DNA from: Inquilinus sp042743185
GTDB lineage: Bacteria > Pseudomonadota > Alphaproteobacteria > DSM-16000 > Inquilinaceae
Length of the DNA stretch: 64,000 nt
Direction of reading: 5' to 3'
Assembly: GCF_042743185.1 (NCBI RefSeq)
Contig: NZ_JBHYMS010000022.1
Location: 38,997-102,996, forward strand
Of the stretch, positions 1 to 8,373 are shown in pieces. Below the pieces are notes generated by a model that saw nothing but the letters and a program-made list of their open reading frames with translations, did no database searches and was not told the origin of the DNA. The first letter of the stretch is position 1; every line of letters starts with the position of its first letter. The position numbers were made by a program, and so were the translations under genes.

Positions 1-840
1 GGCGAGCTGGCCTGGGTCTGGGCCAAGGATGTCGACGCGCTCAGCCGGTTCTGGCGGCACCGGATGTGGTTCGTCGACGGCCGGCTGGCCGCGTGGGGGT
101 GGGCGCATCTGCCGTACCGGATCCCGCGCGGCGACGGGACGTTCCGCGAGGCCAAGGCGGCCAATCTGATCTGGCAGGCGCATCCGGACCGGCCGGAGCT
201 GCTGGCCGAGATCCTGGACTGGTACGACGAGGTGGCGGGCGCCGTCGACCGGTTGCTGACGGTCCAGTCCGCGGATGTGCGGGCGCAGGCCACCGTCGCC
301 GCGCACGGATACGAGTTCGACATGGAAACCGGCTCGGACGACGGGTCCTGGGTGCAGTTCAACATGCGGGAGCTGACGGAGGTGCCGGATCCGGCGTTGC
401 CCGAGGGCTTCCGGTTTCGGACGGCCGGGGATGTCTCGGTGGCGGACGCGGTCAAGGCGCATCGGGACGCGTGGCATCCGTCCAATCTCACCGAGGCGGC
501 GTTCGAGCGGGTCCGGCGGACCTGGCCGTACCGGGCCGATCTGCATGTGCTGATCGCGGCGCCGGACGGCACGCTGGCCGCGACCGCGGTCATCTGGCTG
601 GACGAGTCGACGCGAACCGCCGAATTCGAGCCCGTCGGCACGCACCGGGACTTCCGGCGGCGGGGGCTGGGCACCGCGTTGCAACTGTACGGCATGCATC
701 TGGCCAGGGCGGCCGGCGCGAGCCGCGCGCTGGTCGCCTGCCTCGGCGCGCCGGCGCACCCGGCCGCCCGGAACCTGTACTACAGCGTCGGCTTTCGCGC
801 GTTCACCCGGGACCTGCCGCAGATCAAGGTCGCGGGATGA
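1..840 (+). CDS. GNAT-family N-acetyltransferase, 5' end outside the window
   Basis: The frame is open from base 1, so the true start lies upstream and at least 21 codons precede the first internal ATG at 64. The product looks like a tandem GNAT protein: an N-terminal half of about 130 residues with an acetyltransferase-like pattern, and a C-terminal half with a clear acetyl-CoA loop (RRRGLGTA) followed by the usual family ending NLYYSVGF. The likely role is acetyl transfer from acetyl-CoA to a small-molecule amine in the cytosol; the substrate cannot be read from sequence. The wording of the protein recalls actinobacterial GNAT enzymes, so transfer is possible, but I cannot test that here. 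It converges on the neighbouring LacI gene with only 45 bases between stops. Confidence 0.8.
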   Translation, partial: GELAWVWAKDVDALSRFWRHRMWFVDGRLAAWGWAHLPYRIPRGDGTFREAKAANLIWQAHPDRPELLAEILDWYDEVAGAVDRLLTVQSADVRAQATVAAHGYEFDMETGSDDGSWVQFNMRELTEVPDPALPEGFRFRTAGDVSVADAVKAHRDAWHPSNLTEAAFERVRRTWPYRADLHVLIAAPDGTLAATAVIWLDESTRTAEFEPVGTHRDFRRRGLGTALQLYGMHLARAAGASRALVACLGAPAHPAARNLYYSVGFRAFTRDLPQIKVAG

Positions 841-885
841 CGCCCGGGCATTCGGGTCGGACCCGACGCGGCGCACAAATGCGCT

Positions 886-1914
886 TCAGAGGTTTTCGGC
901 CGTAAAGATGTCGAAGGGCACCGGGCCTGGAACCGGGAGATCCCGGTCGCCGGGTTCCGCGGCGCGGATCATGGCTGCGACTGCTGTCTCGGCCAGGCCT
1001 TTCACCGGATGGGAGAGCACGAGCTTCAGCACGCCGTCGATCAGGGCGGACCGGGTGTCCTCCGTGATCTCGTGACCGACCGTGACGATCCGCCGGAACA
1101 CATCGCCGCCCTGATCCCGCAGCCCCCGGATCACGCCCTCGACCCCGCCGCCCGCAACGTAGAGGCCGACCAGGTCGGGGTTGCGCTTCAGCAGGTCGAG
1201 CGTGCTCTCATGGGCGTAGCGCGGGTCCTCGAGGCTGGTCAGCGGCTCCAGCAGCTGGAACTCCGGCGCATGCTCCCGGAAATAGGAGCGGAAGCTGGCC
1301 TCGCAGACGTCCTGGCAGAGATAGCGGTGGCTGCCGACGAAGATGCCGACCTTGCCCGGCGCCTTGCACAGGTTGGACACGGCCCAGGCGGCGGTCCGCC
1401 CGACCTTCCAGTTGTCGAGCCCGACATAGCCGGCCCGCGCCTGGGCCGTCAGGTCCGAGATGAAGGCGAAGACCGGGACGCCGCGGCCGTTCAGCCGATC
1501 GATCGCCTGGGTGACGTGCGGGTGGTCCGCCGCCACCACGGCGGCAGCGTCGACATCGGCGCCCAGCTTCAGCAGCCGGTCGGCCACCGCGCCGGGGGTG
1601 AGGTCGTCCATGAACTCGATCACCGCCCGGCCGCGGACCGCCGGGGAGGTCCGCACGGCTTCCTGCAGCGCCTCACCCAGCAGCCGGTAGTAGGGGCGCG
1701 AACGCTGCTGCAGCAGGAAGCCGAGCGTCCGGTCGGGCCGGTCCAGCCGCTGCCGGATCAGCCCGGTGGCGTGGAAGCCGATCGCCTCCGCCGCGGCCAG
1801 CACCTTCTCGGCCGTTGCCGGGCGCACCGGATCGCGCCCGTTGAGCACCCGGTCGACGGTGGAGACGCTGACCGAAGCGGCGCGGGCGAGATCGGCAATG
1901 GTGGGCCGGTCCAT
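886..1914 (-). CDS. LacI-family transcriptional regulator
   Basis: A 342-residue LacI-type repressor. Residues 4-50 form the helix-turn-helix and hinge (TIADLARAASVSVSTVDRVL, then NGR), and the rest is a periplasmic-binding-protein-like sensor domain. The TVDRVLNGR form of the recognition and hinge region is shared with the second LacI protein starting at 4319. It is transcribed away from the MocD-like oxygenase gene, and three TGAGAGA motifs lie in the 213-base gap between them, so it probably controls that gene and itself. The ligand is unknown; a cyclitol or modified sugar is suggested only by context. Confidence 0.9.
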   Translation of the reverse strand: MDRPTIADLARAASVSVSTVDRVLNGRDPVRPATAEKVLAAAEAIGFHATGLIRQRLDRPDRTLGFLLQQRSRPYYRLLGEALQEAVRTSPAVRGRAVIEFMDDLTPGAVADRLLKLGADVDAAAVVAADHPHVTQAIDRLNGRGVPVFAFISDLTAQARAGYVGLDNWKVGRTAAWAVSNLCKAPGKVGIFVGSHRYLCQDVCEASFRSYFREHAPEFQLLEPLTSLEDPRYAHESTLDLLKRNPDLVGLYVAGGGVEGVIRGLRDQGGDVFRRIVTVGHEITEDTRSALIDGVLKLVLSHPVKGLAETAVAAMIRAAEPGDRDLPVPGPVPFDIFTAENL

Positions 1915-1923
1915 CTGGTCCTC

Positions 1924-1997
1924 TGAGAGATTCTCTCACTTCGTCAGCCAGCATTTCTGGCGGTAATGAGAGATAATATCCCGGTTGGATTGAGAGA
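1924..1997. promoter_or_regulatory. Three TGAGAGA operator-like motifs
   Basis: A 15-base palindrome TGAGAGATTCTCTCA sits at 1924-1938, ten bases upstream of the LacI start. Two further copies of the half-site TGAGAGAT occur at 1967 and TGAGAGA at 1991, both in the same orientation. They lie in the divergent LacI/oxygenase promoter region. Assignment to the adjacent LacI protein is inference. Confidence 0.55.
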
Positions 1998-2127
1998 TCA
2001 AAACCGGCCGTGATAGCTTTGCTGCCAGATCAAGCTGCGGGCCAGAACGCAGCGGATCGCAGCACGGCCGGCCGTCTCCGAGCGTGCGGAGTCGCCCGCC
2101 GCGATCCGACAGACCGGGAGTGACGCG

Positions 2128-3219
2128 ATGCCTCGATCCGCCTGGAAGACCTATGCCCTGAGCGGCGGCGCGGACGGCGCGGCCGAGCTGACCAACGACG
2201 CCTTCGAGGACCGGGTCGAGGCGGAATGGCACTCCTGCCGGATCGACCGCCGCGAGCTGAAGCGCCTGATCAGGCGGTCCGACGCGGAGGCGCTGGGCCA
2301 TATCGGATTGTGGCTGGGCCTGTTGGCGGCATCCGGCGCCGTCGCCTTCGCCACCTGGGGGACGCTGTGGTGCATCCCGGCCTTCGCCGTCTACGGCGTG
2401 CTCTATGCCGCCGCCGACCACCGGCACCACGAGCTCTCGCACGGCACGCCGTTCAAGACCCGCCGGCTCAACGACGCGCTGTTCCACCTCTGCGCCTTCA
2501 TGACCCTGCGCGAGGGGTTCTACTATCGCTGGAGCCATTCCCGCCACCACACCCACACCATCATCGTCGGCCGCGACCCCGAGATCGCGGCGCCGCGGCC
2601 GCCCGACATCATCGGCATCGCCTCGGACCTGTTCTTCATCAAGGACGGGATGACCCAGTTCGGGCGGATCGTCCGCAACGCGACCGGCGACATCACCGAG
2701 GACGGCAAGCACTTCATCCCGCCGGCGGAGCGGTGGAAGGCGGTCTGGGCGGCCCGGGCCTATGTCGCGATCTGCGCCGGGGTGACCGGGTCCTGCTTCG
2801 CCCTGGGCAGCATCCTGCCGGCCCTGTTCGTCGTCCTGCCCCGCTTCTATGGCGGGCCGCTGTCGCAGCTGTTCAACCTGACCCAGCATGCCGGGCTGAA
2901 CGAGGACGTGTACGACCACAGGCTGAACACCCGCACGGTCTATCTGAACCCGGTGTTCCGCTTCCTCTACATCAACATGAACTACCACATCGAGCACCAC
3001 ATGTTCCCGATGGTGCCGTTCTACCGCCTGCCGGAGCTGCACGAGCTGATCAAGGCCGAATGCCCGCCGCCTTATCGCGGCCTGTGGGCGGCCTATCGGG
3101 AGATCGTGCCGGCGCTGCTGCGCCAGCGCCGGGATCCCAGCTGGTTCGTCCTTCGCCCGCTGCCCGGCGGGGCGGTTCCGGACCGCGCCCCGGCCGGCGC
3201 GATCGCCGCCGCGGAATGA
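2128..3219 (+). CDS. MocD-like membrane fatty-acid-desaturase-family oxygenase
   Basis: A 363-residue integral-membrane di-iron enzyme. Three histidine boxes typical of the fatty acid desaturase superfamily are visible: HHELSH near residue 99, SHSRHH near 139 and the C-terminal HIEHH near 290. Hydrophobic segments lie around residues 52-90 and 208-245. The start is supported by GGGAG at 2116-2120. Members of this type near sugar or cyclitol genes are called MocD, an oxygenase of rhizopine catabolism that takes electrons from a Rieske ferredoxin and a reductase. Here a MocB-like binding protein and MocA/MocC-like enzymes lie just downstream. The desaturase family is certain; the MocD role is inferred from context. 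Confidence 0.8.
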   Translation: MPRSAWKTYALSGGADGAAELTNDAFEDRVEAEWHSCRIDRRELKRLIRRSDAEALGHIGLWLGLLAASGAVAFATWGTLWCIPAFAVYGVLYAAADHRHHELSHGTPFKTRRLNDALFHLCAFMTLREGFYYRWSHSRHHTHTIIVGRDPEIAAPRPPDIIGIASDLFFIKDGMTQFGRIVRNATGDITEDGKHFIPPAERWKAVWAARAYVAICAGVTGSCFALGSILPALFVVLPRFYGGPLSQLFNLTQHAGLNEDVYDHRLNTRTVYLNPVFRFLYINMNYHIEHHMFPMVPFYRLPELHELIKAECPPPYRGLWAAYREIVPALLRQRRDPSWFVLRPLPGGAVPDRAPAGAIAAAE

Positions 3220-3231
3220 GGAGGCCGTGCC

Positions 3232-3297
3232 ATGTCCCGCTGGATCGAGGCGAGGGCGGCGCCGGTGCGTGATCAGTTGCAGCTGTACTTGGTGTAG
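3232..3297 (+). pseudogene. Possible truncated start of a mocE-type Rieske ferredoxin
   Basis: Twelve bases after the oxygenase stop, behind a good GAGGAGG ribosome site, an ATG opens a 21-codon frame starting MSRWIEARAA. Small Rieske ferredoxins that follow mocD commonly begin with M, a tryptophan in position 4 and an acidic stretch, so this reads like the first 8-10 codons of mocE. It then runs straight into the tail of the oppositely oriented LacI gene and stops. No CxH/CxxH iron-sulfur motif follows. The call rests on position and a very short match. Confidence 0.35.
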
Positions 3298-4319
3298 ACC
3301 CGGACCTTGGTCCGGGCCGGGGCCGGCAGCGGACGCTTGTCGAGGAAGGCCTCGATCACCTCGACGCTCTGCGCCACCTCGCGGTCGACATCGTGGCCGA
3401 CGACGAAATCCATCCCGCCGGATTCGAGCAGCATGCGGGAATTGGCGTTGAGCTCATGGCCGATGAAGACGACCTTTCCCTTCAGCCCCTCATCCTCCAG
3501 CGCCCGGGCGATGCCGACGTTGCCGCCGGCGACGTTGTAGACGCCGATCGGCGCCCCATGCTCGGCGATGTACTTGCGCACGCTGCGGCGGGAGTATTCG
3601 GCGTCGTCGTTGGAATTGACCCGCTCCTCGACCCGGAGATGGGTGAATTCGGCGCGCAGCACGCGCCGGAAGCCCAGCTCGCGCTCCTCCTGGCTGCGAT
3701 AGGGCGCGCTGCACACCAGCAGGATCTTGCCGGAGCGGTCGCCGAGGACGCGGCCCATCAGATAGGCGGCCGTCGCACCGGCATTGGTCTGGTCGCTGCC
3801 GACATAGGCGGTGCGGTTGGAGTTCGGCAGATCGGTGGTGATGCAGACCACCGGCACGCCGCGGCCCGTGATCGTCCGGATCGCCCGGTTGATCATCAGG
3901 TCCTCGCGGGCGACCACGACCAGCCCGTCGGCCTCGCCCGCCGTCCGTTCGATCAGCTGGGCGAACTTGATCGGGTCGACCTCGGCCGTCTGGATCGCGG
4001 TGAAGCCGACATCCAGGCCGGGATGCGCGGCGCCGTACTCTTCGGCCGCCTGCTGCAGCGACTGGTTGAAGCTGATGCCGGAATCCGCGAGGACGGCGAT
4101 CCTCCGCCGGCCGGGAGCATCGGCGCGGAGGCCTGCGCCGAGCTGGGCGAGGGCGTCGAGCACCTTCGTCCGGGTGACCTCGCGCACGCCGCCGCGGCCG
4201 TTCAGCACGCGGTCGACCGTGGCGGTGCCGACGCCCGACGCCTCGGCGATCTCCGCGATCGTCGGGCCGCGCCAGATGGATGGGGCGCGCGTCTCCGCGC
4301 GGCGGCTTCGTTGCTCCAT
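3273..4319 (-). CDS. LacI-family transcriptional regulator
   Basis: A LacI-type regulator of 348 residues if translated from the ATG at 4319; an in-frame extension to 4430 exists but its residues look like non-coding DNA and cover a palindrome. The helix-turn-helix reads TIAEIAEASGVGTATVDRVL and is followed by the NGRGG hinge. The sensor domain is of the ribose-binding-protein type and ends near KVRVYTKYSC. It is divergent from the CUT2 transporter operon that begins at 4514, which it most likely represses. Inducer unknown. Confidence 0.88.
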   Translation of the reverse strand: MEQRSRRAETRAPSIWRGPTIAEIAEASGVGTATVDRVLNGRGGVREVTRTKVLDALAQLGAGLRADAPGRRRIAVLADSGISFNQSLQQAAEEYGAAHPGLDVGFTAIQTAEVDPIKFAQLIERTAGEADGLVVVAREDLMINRAIRTITGRGVPVVCITTDLPNSNRTAYVGSDQTNAGATAAYLMGRVLGDRSGKILLVCSAPYRSQEERELGFRRVLRAEFTHLRVEERVNSNDDAEYSRRSVRKYIAEHGAPIGVYNVAGGNVGIARALEDEGLKGKVVFIGHELNANSRMLLESGGMDFVVGHDVDREVAQSVEVIEAFLDKRPLPAPARTKVRVYTKYSCN

Positions 4320-4330
4320 GGCGCCAGTGT

Positions 4331-4349
4331 CTGATGGGTTTCGCATCAG
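4331..4349. promoter_or_regulatory. Inverted repeat upstream of LacI gene
   Basis: CTGATG and CATCAG are 6-base arms separated by seven bases, 12 bases upstream of the proposed LacI start. It is a candidate autoregulatory operator. Confidence 0.4.
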
Positions 4350-4461
4350 GTCAATCATCTGATCGACGGATCTCGATCGGAGGAGCGAGGGATTGGCAGA
4401 TTTGATTTTATTTACATCAGAAATGGCCAAAAGATGGCTTCCGATGATCGTGATCCTTTGA

Positions 4462-4484
4462 TTTGATATGTTTATTCAATCAAA
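4462..4484. promoter_or_regulatory. Inverted repeat upstream of the sugar transporter operon
   Basis: TTTGAT and ATCAAA form 6-base arms with an 11-base AT-rich spacer, about 30 bases before the binding-protein start. The position suits an operator for the divergent LacI regulator. Confidence 0.45.
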
Positions 4485-4513
4485 CAGAATGTCTGTTCCA
4501 AGGGAGGAGCGTG

Positions 4514-5548
4514 ATGAAGGCAGCAAAGCTGTTCGCGGCCGTCTGTGCCGCCGCCGTGGCGATCGCAGCCGCCGGTGCCGCGCAGGCCCAGCAATCGGAC
4601 ACGTCCTATCGTTACGTGATGGTGTCCCATATCGGGTCGAACGATCCGAACATGAAATGGCTGACCCTCTCGATGGATGAGTTCAAGCGGACCCATCCGA
4701 ACGTCACCGTCGAATATGTCTCCTCGAACAACTACTCGGTGCAGGAGCTGGTGCGGCTCCTGGAGCAGACCATCGCCTCCCACCCCGACGGCATCGCCGT
4801 GCCGATCGTCAGCACCGACGCGCTCGAAGGGCCGATCCGCAGCGCCGTCGACGCCGGCATCCCGGTGGTCGCCTTCAACATCCCGGACGGGCGCCCGGCC
4901 GGCGAGCGCATCCCCTACATGGCCTATGTCGGCGGCGACGAATACCTCACCGGCTTCAAGACCGGCGAATACGCCATAGCCAAGGCCAAGGAAGGCGTCG
5001 TGCCGATGCCGAAGAAGGTCGTCTGCGCGCTGATCGCGGCGGAGCACCGGGGCCTGCGCGAGCGGTGCCGCGGCATCGAGGACGCCTTCAAGACGGTCGG
5101 CGCCACCGCCGAATACCTGTTCACCGGCGCCGACCCCGAGACCTTCCGCAGCAACCTGCAGGCCTATCTCTCGGCCAACAAGGACGCCAACTACATCCTG
5201 AACATGGGCGACGTGACGGCGCCCTGGTCCTGGGCGGTGGCCCGGGACCTGGGGCTCGACCCCGACGTCGACGACAAGGGCATGACGATCCTGACCGTCG
5301 GCATCAGCCCGATCGCGCTGTCGGGGCTGAAGGCCGGCCATCTGCTGGTGGCGAGCGAGCAGGGGTTCTGGCAGCAGGGGTATGTGCCGATGGAGCTGCT
5401 CTACTGGCACGACGTGCTCGGCTACGAGCCGCAGTCGGACATCATCACCGGGCCGATCCTGGTGGACAAGGACAACATCGACAAGTTCGACGCCCTGTCC
5501 AAGGCGGTGTTCGGGGCCGGCTCCGAGGACGGTTCCGCCTGGCAGTAA
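4514..5548 (+). CDS. CUT2-type sugar ABC transporter substrate-binding protein
   Basis: A periplasmic binding protein of 344 residues with a signal peptide ending near AAGAAQAQ. The start is the ATG at 4514, directly behind GGGAGGAG; an upstream in-frame ATG lacks such a site. The mature part has the two-lobed ribose/MocB-type fold, including the SHPDGIAVPI and AGIPVVAFNIP strands that line the ligand cleft. It heads an operon with two permeases, an ATPase, an inositol-dehydrogenase-like enzyme and an isomerase, so the ligand is probably a cyclitol or modified sugar. It is comparable to the rhizopine-binding protein MocB, but the ligand is not provable from sequence. Confidence 0.9.
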   Translation: MKAAKLFAAVCAAAVAIAAAGAAQAQQSDTSYRYVMVSHIGSNDPNMKWLTLSMDEFKRTHPNVTVEYVSSNNYSVQELVRLLEQTIASHPDGIAVPIVSTDALEGPIRSAVDAGIPVVAFNIPDGRPAGERIPYMAYVGGDEYLTGFKTGEYAIAKAKEGVVPMPKKVVCALIAAEHRGLRERCRGIEDAFKTVGATAEYLFTGADPETFRSNLQAYLSANKDANYILNMGDVTAPWSWAVARDLGLDPDVDDKGMTILTVGISPIALSGLKAGHLLVASEQGFWQQGYVPMELLYWHDVLGYEPQSDIITGPILVDKDNIDKFDALSKAVFGAGSEDGSAWQ

Positions 5549-5622
5549 GGCACCGGGTTCCCGGCGACGCCCTGCCGCCGGGAACCCGCCACCCCAGAGC
5601 TCCTGGTCAAGGGAGATCCGCC

Positions 5623-6588
5623 ATGGCCTGGTCCCCAGGCAGCCTCGTCCGCCGCGTCGATTTCGGCGCGATCTTCGGCACCGTCCTGATCCTCGCCGTC
5701 TTCACCGCGATCGATGACGGCTGGTGGTCGGGCGACACGCTCGGCAGCATCATCCGCTTCTCCGCCATCCTCGGCTGCATCGCCATGGGCCAGGCGCTGG
5801 TGATCATGGCGCGGGAGATCGACCTGTCGGTCGGGTCGGTCTACGGCCTGGCCGGCATCGCCTTCATCACGCTGGAGGCCGATCTCGGCGTGCCGGGCGC
5901 GATCATCGCCGGCCTCGCCATCGCGGCCGCCGTCGGCTTCCTCCAGGCCATGGCGGTGCTGCGGGGCAGGGTGCCGTCGATGATCGTCACGCTCGGCGGC
6001 CTCTTCGCCGTGCGCGGCCTGATCTATCTGTGGACCGGCGGCACCGTGCGGTCGCTGCCCGAGGCCGCCCGGACCCATTGGCTCACCCGGCTGTTCGGCG
6101 GCGAGGTGTTCGGCATCCAGGCGGCGATCGTCTGGGCGCTGGTCGTGCTCGCCCTCCTGTCCTTGCTGCTGTGGCGGATGCGTTTCGGCAACCGGCTGCT
6201 GGCGACCGGCGGCGATCCCGCCACGGCGCTGAGCCAGGGCGTGCGGACCGACCGGACCAAGACGGCGGCCTTCGTCCTCTGCTCGCTGCTGTCGGGCTTC
6301 GCCGGTATCCTCACCCTGACCAATGCGCCGCAGACCCATGTCACCCTGGGCGACATGATGGAGCTGGAGGCGATCGCCGCAGCGGTGATCGGCGGCTGCG
6401 CGCTGGCGGGCGGCCGCGGCTCCCTGATCGGCGCGGTGCTGGGCGCCTTCGTCATCACCAGCGTCCGGTTCGAGCTGATCCGGCTCGGCGCGCCGGGCTC
6501 CTGGTACATCACCTTCGTCGGGATCGTGCTGATCGCGGCGGTCATCTTCAACCACTCGCTGGCCTTCTGGGTCGGGCGACGGGCATGA
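5623..6588 (+). CDS. CUT2-type sugar ABC transporter permease (first of two)
   Basis: A 321-residue inner-membrane permease of the RbsC/FrcC family, mostly hydrophobic, with the diagnostic loop MAREIDLSVGSVYGL near residue 60 and the GGCALAGGRGSLIGAVLGA stretch near 265. It probably pairs with the second permease at 7382 to form a heterodimeric channel, because both are encoded in the same operon around one ATPase. The start is preceded by AAGGGAG. Its stop overlaps the ATPase start by the ATGA arrangement, indicating translational coupling. Confidence 0.92.
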   Translation: MAWSPGSLVRRVDFGAIFGTVLILAVFTAIDDGWWSGDTLGSIIRFSAILGCIAMGQALVIMAREIDLSVGSVYGLAGIAFITLEADLGVPGAIIAGLAIAAAVGFLQAMAVLRGRVPSMIVTLGGLFAVRGLIYLWTGGTVRSLPEAARTHWLTRLFGGEVFGIQAAIVWALVVLALLSLLLWRMRFGNRLLATGGDPATALSQGVRTDRTKTAAFVLCSLLSGFAGILTLTNAPQTHVTLGDMMELEAIAAAVIGGCALAGGRGSLIGAVLGAFVITSVRFELIRLGAPGSWYITFVGIVLIAAVIFNHSLAFWVGRRA

Positions 6589-7385
6589 GGGCCATGGCCA
6601 TGCCGAGCGACACCCCCTTGATCGAGGTCCGCAACCTCAACCTGTTCTTCGGGGCCTTCCATGCGCTGAAGGACGTCTCGCTGTCCCTGCACGCCGGCGA
6701 GCTGGTCGGCCTGGTCGGCGACAACGGCGCCGGCAAGACCACGCTGATCCGCGTCCTTTCAGGCCTGCACAAGCCGTCCAGCGGCGAGGTCTATTTCGAC
6801 GGGCGGCGAGTCGAGCGCTTCCACCCGAAGCTCGCGATCGAATTCGGGATGGAGACCATCCAGCAATCGGTCGGGCTCTGCGACAACCTGTCGATCGCCC
6901 GCAACTTCTATCTCGGCCGCGAGCCGGTGAAGCGCCGCTTCGGCATCCCGCTGCTCGACTTCGCCAAGATGCGCGAGGCCAGCACGCAGGTGATCCGCTC
7001 CTTCGGCCTGCGCGCGAACGTCTCGGCCGATGACGAGGTCGAGGTCCTGTCCGGCGGCGAGCGGCAGTCGATCAAGATCGGCCGGGCCGTGGCGTTCCGG
7101 AACCGGGTCGTGATCATGGACGAGCCGACCAACCACCTGTCGGTGCGCGAGCGCGAGCACGTCAACGACCTGGCGAAGCAGCTGCGCGACCAAGGGCTGC
7201 TGGTGATCTACATCACCCACGACATCTTCCAGGTCCACAAGCTGGCGGACCGGGTGATCATCATGGAGAACGGCACCAAGATCACCGATGTGCGCAAGCA
7301 CGAGATGACCGCCGAGGCGCTGGAACAGGTGATCCGCGACGGCGGCCGGGTGGTCGAGGCCGAGAAGGCGAGGGCGATCGCATGA
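6585..7385 (+). CDS. Single-domain ABC transporter ATPase (FrcA type)
   Basis: An ATP-binding subunit of 266 residues with one nucleotide-binding domain: Walker A GDNGAGKTT near residue 47, signature LSGGERQ near 152, Walker B VVIMDEP near 173 and the H-loop ITHD near 210. CUT2 ATPases usually have two fused domains; the single-domain FrcA form is the minority type and fits an operon with two permeases. The start at 6585 gives a 4-base overlap with the permease; ATGs at 6594 and 6600 are alternatives. The 3' end again overlaps the next permease start by four bases. Confidence 0.9.
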   Translation: MRAMAMPSDTPLIEVRNLNLFFGAFHALKDVSLSLHAGELVGLVGDNGAGKTTLIRVLSGLHKPSSGEVYFDGRRVERFHPKLAIEFGMETIQQSVGLCDNLSIARNFYLGREPVKRRFGIPLLDFAKMREASTQVIRSFGLRANVSADDEVEVLSGGERQSIKIGRAVAFRNRVVIMDEPTNHLSVREREHVNDLAKQLRDQGLLVIYITHDIFQVHKLADRVIIMENGTKITDVRKHEMTAEALEQVIRDGGRVVEAEKARAIA

Positions 7386-8356
7386 GCCTCTCCTTCCGCC
7401 GCCTGGCGCGCCGGCACGCCGAGATCGGCATCCTGCTGATCGCCGCCGCCCTGGTGATCGCCTTCGCCTCGACCTCCGGCGGGCGCTGGGCCAACAGCTA
7501 CAACTTCGCCTCGATCGCCCAGGTCACCGCGACCCTGGCGATCATGTCGATCGGCGTGGCGCTGGTGATGTGCACCGGCGAGATCGATATCTCGGTCGGC
7601 TCGGTCTTCGGCTTCTCGGCGCTGATCTATCTCGGCACCTCGGCACATCTCGGCACGGTTCCGGCCGCCCTGCTCGGCATCGGCACCGGCGCTGCGATCG
7701 GCCTCATGAACGGCTTCCTGGTGACCTGGTTCCGGGCGCCGTCGCTGATCATCACGCTCAGCACGCTGATGATCTTCCGCGGCCTCTCGGTGGCGGTGAC
7801 GGAGGGGTTCTCCTTCTCGGTGCCCTACGCGTCGCGCTCGGGCCTGCTGTACCAGATCCTCGGGGGCGGCAAGCTGCTCGGCGTCAACGTCGCCTTCTGG
7901 TGGCTGGCGCTGATCCTCGCCGTCGCATCGGTCTTCGTCTACGCCACGCCGCAGGGCAACCGGCTGCTGGCGGTCGGCGGATCGGCGGCGACCGCGCATT
8001 CCCGCGGCATCCGGGTCGACCGGGTCAAGGTCTCCGCCTTCATCCTGTCCGGCACGCTGGCCGCCCTGGCCGGGGTGCTGGAGGGCGGCAAGCTCGGCTT
8101 CGCCGATGGCGGGCTCGGGCAGCTGAGCGAGCTGCAGGCGATCGCCGCCTGCGTCCTCGGCGGCTGCGCCCTGGCCGGCGGCCGCGTCACCCTGATCGGC
8201 GTCGTCGCCGGCGCATTCACCCTGTCCTCGGTGCAGAGCTACTTGGTGGTGAACGGCGTCCGGCCCCAATGGTTCATCTTCCTGCTCGGCCTGATCGTCG
8301 TCGTCGCCGCCATGGGCGACCGCGCGTTGCGGGACTGGGCTTTGCGCGGCCGCTAG
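7382..8356 (+). CDS. CUT2-type sugar ABC transporter permease (second of two)
   Basis: A 324-residue membrane permease related to the one at 5623, with the matching loop CTGEIDISVGSVFGF near residue 62 and GGCALAGGRVTLIGVVAGA near 260. It starts inside the ATPase stop codon context (ATGA). Presence of two distinct permeases with one short ATPase suggests a heterodimeric membrane domain served by an ATPase homodimer. Confidence 0.92.
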   Translation: MSLSFRRLARRHAEIGILLIAAALVIAFASTSGGRWANSYNFASIAQVTATLAIMSIGVALVMCTGEIDISVGSVFGFSALIYLGTSAHLGTVPAALLGIGTGAAIGLMNGFLVTWFRAPSLIITLSTLMIFRGLSVAVTEGFSFSVPYASRSGLLYQILGGGKLLGVNVAFWWLALILAVASVFVYATPQGNRLLAVGGSAATAHSRGIRVDRVKVSAFILSGTLAALAGVLEGGKLGFADGGLGQLSELQAIAACVLGGCALAGGRVTLIGVVAGAFTLSSVQSYLVVNGVRPQWFIFLLGLIVVVAAMGDRALRDWALRGR

Positions 8357-8373
8357 AGAGACAGAGAACAGCC

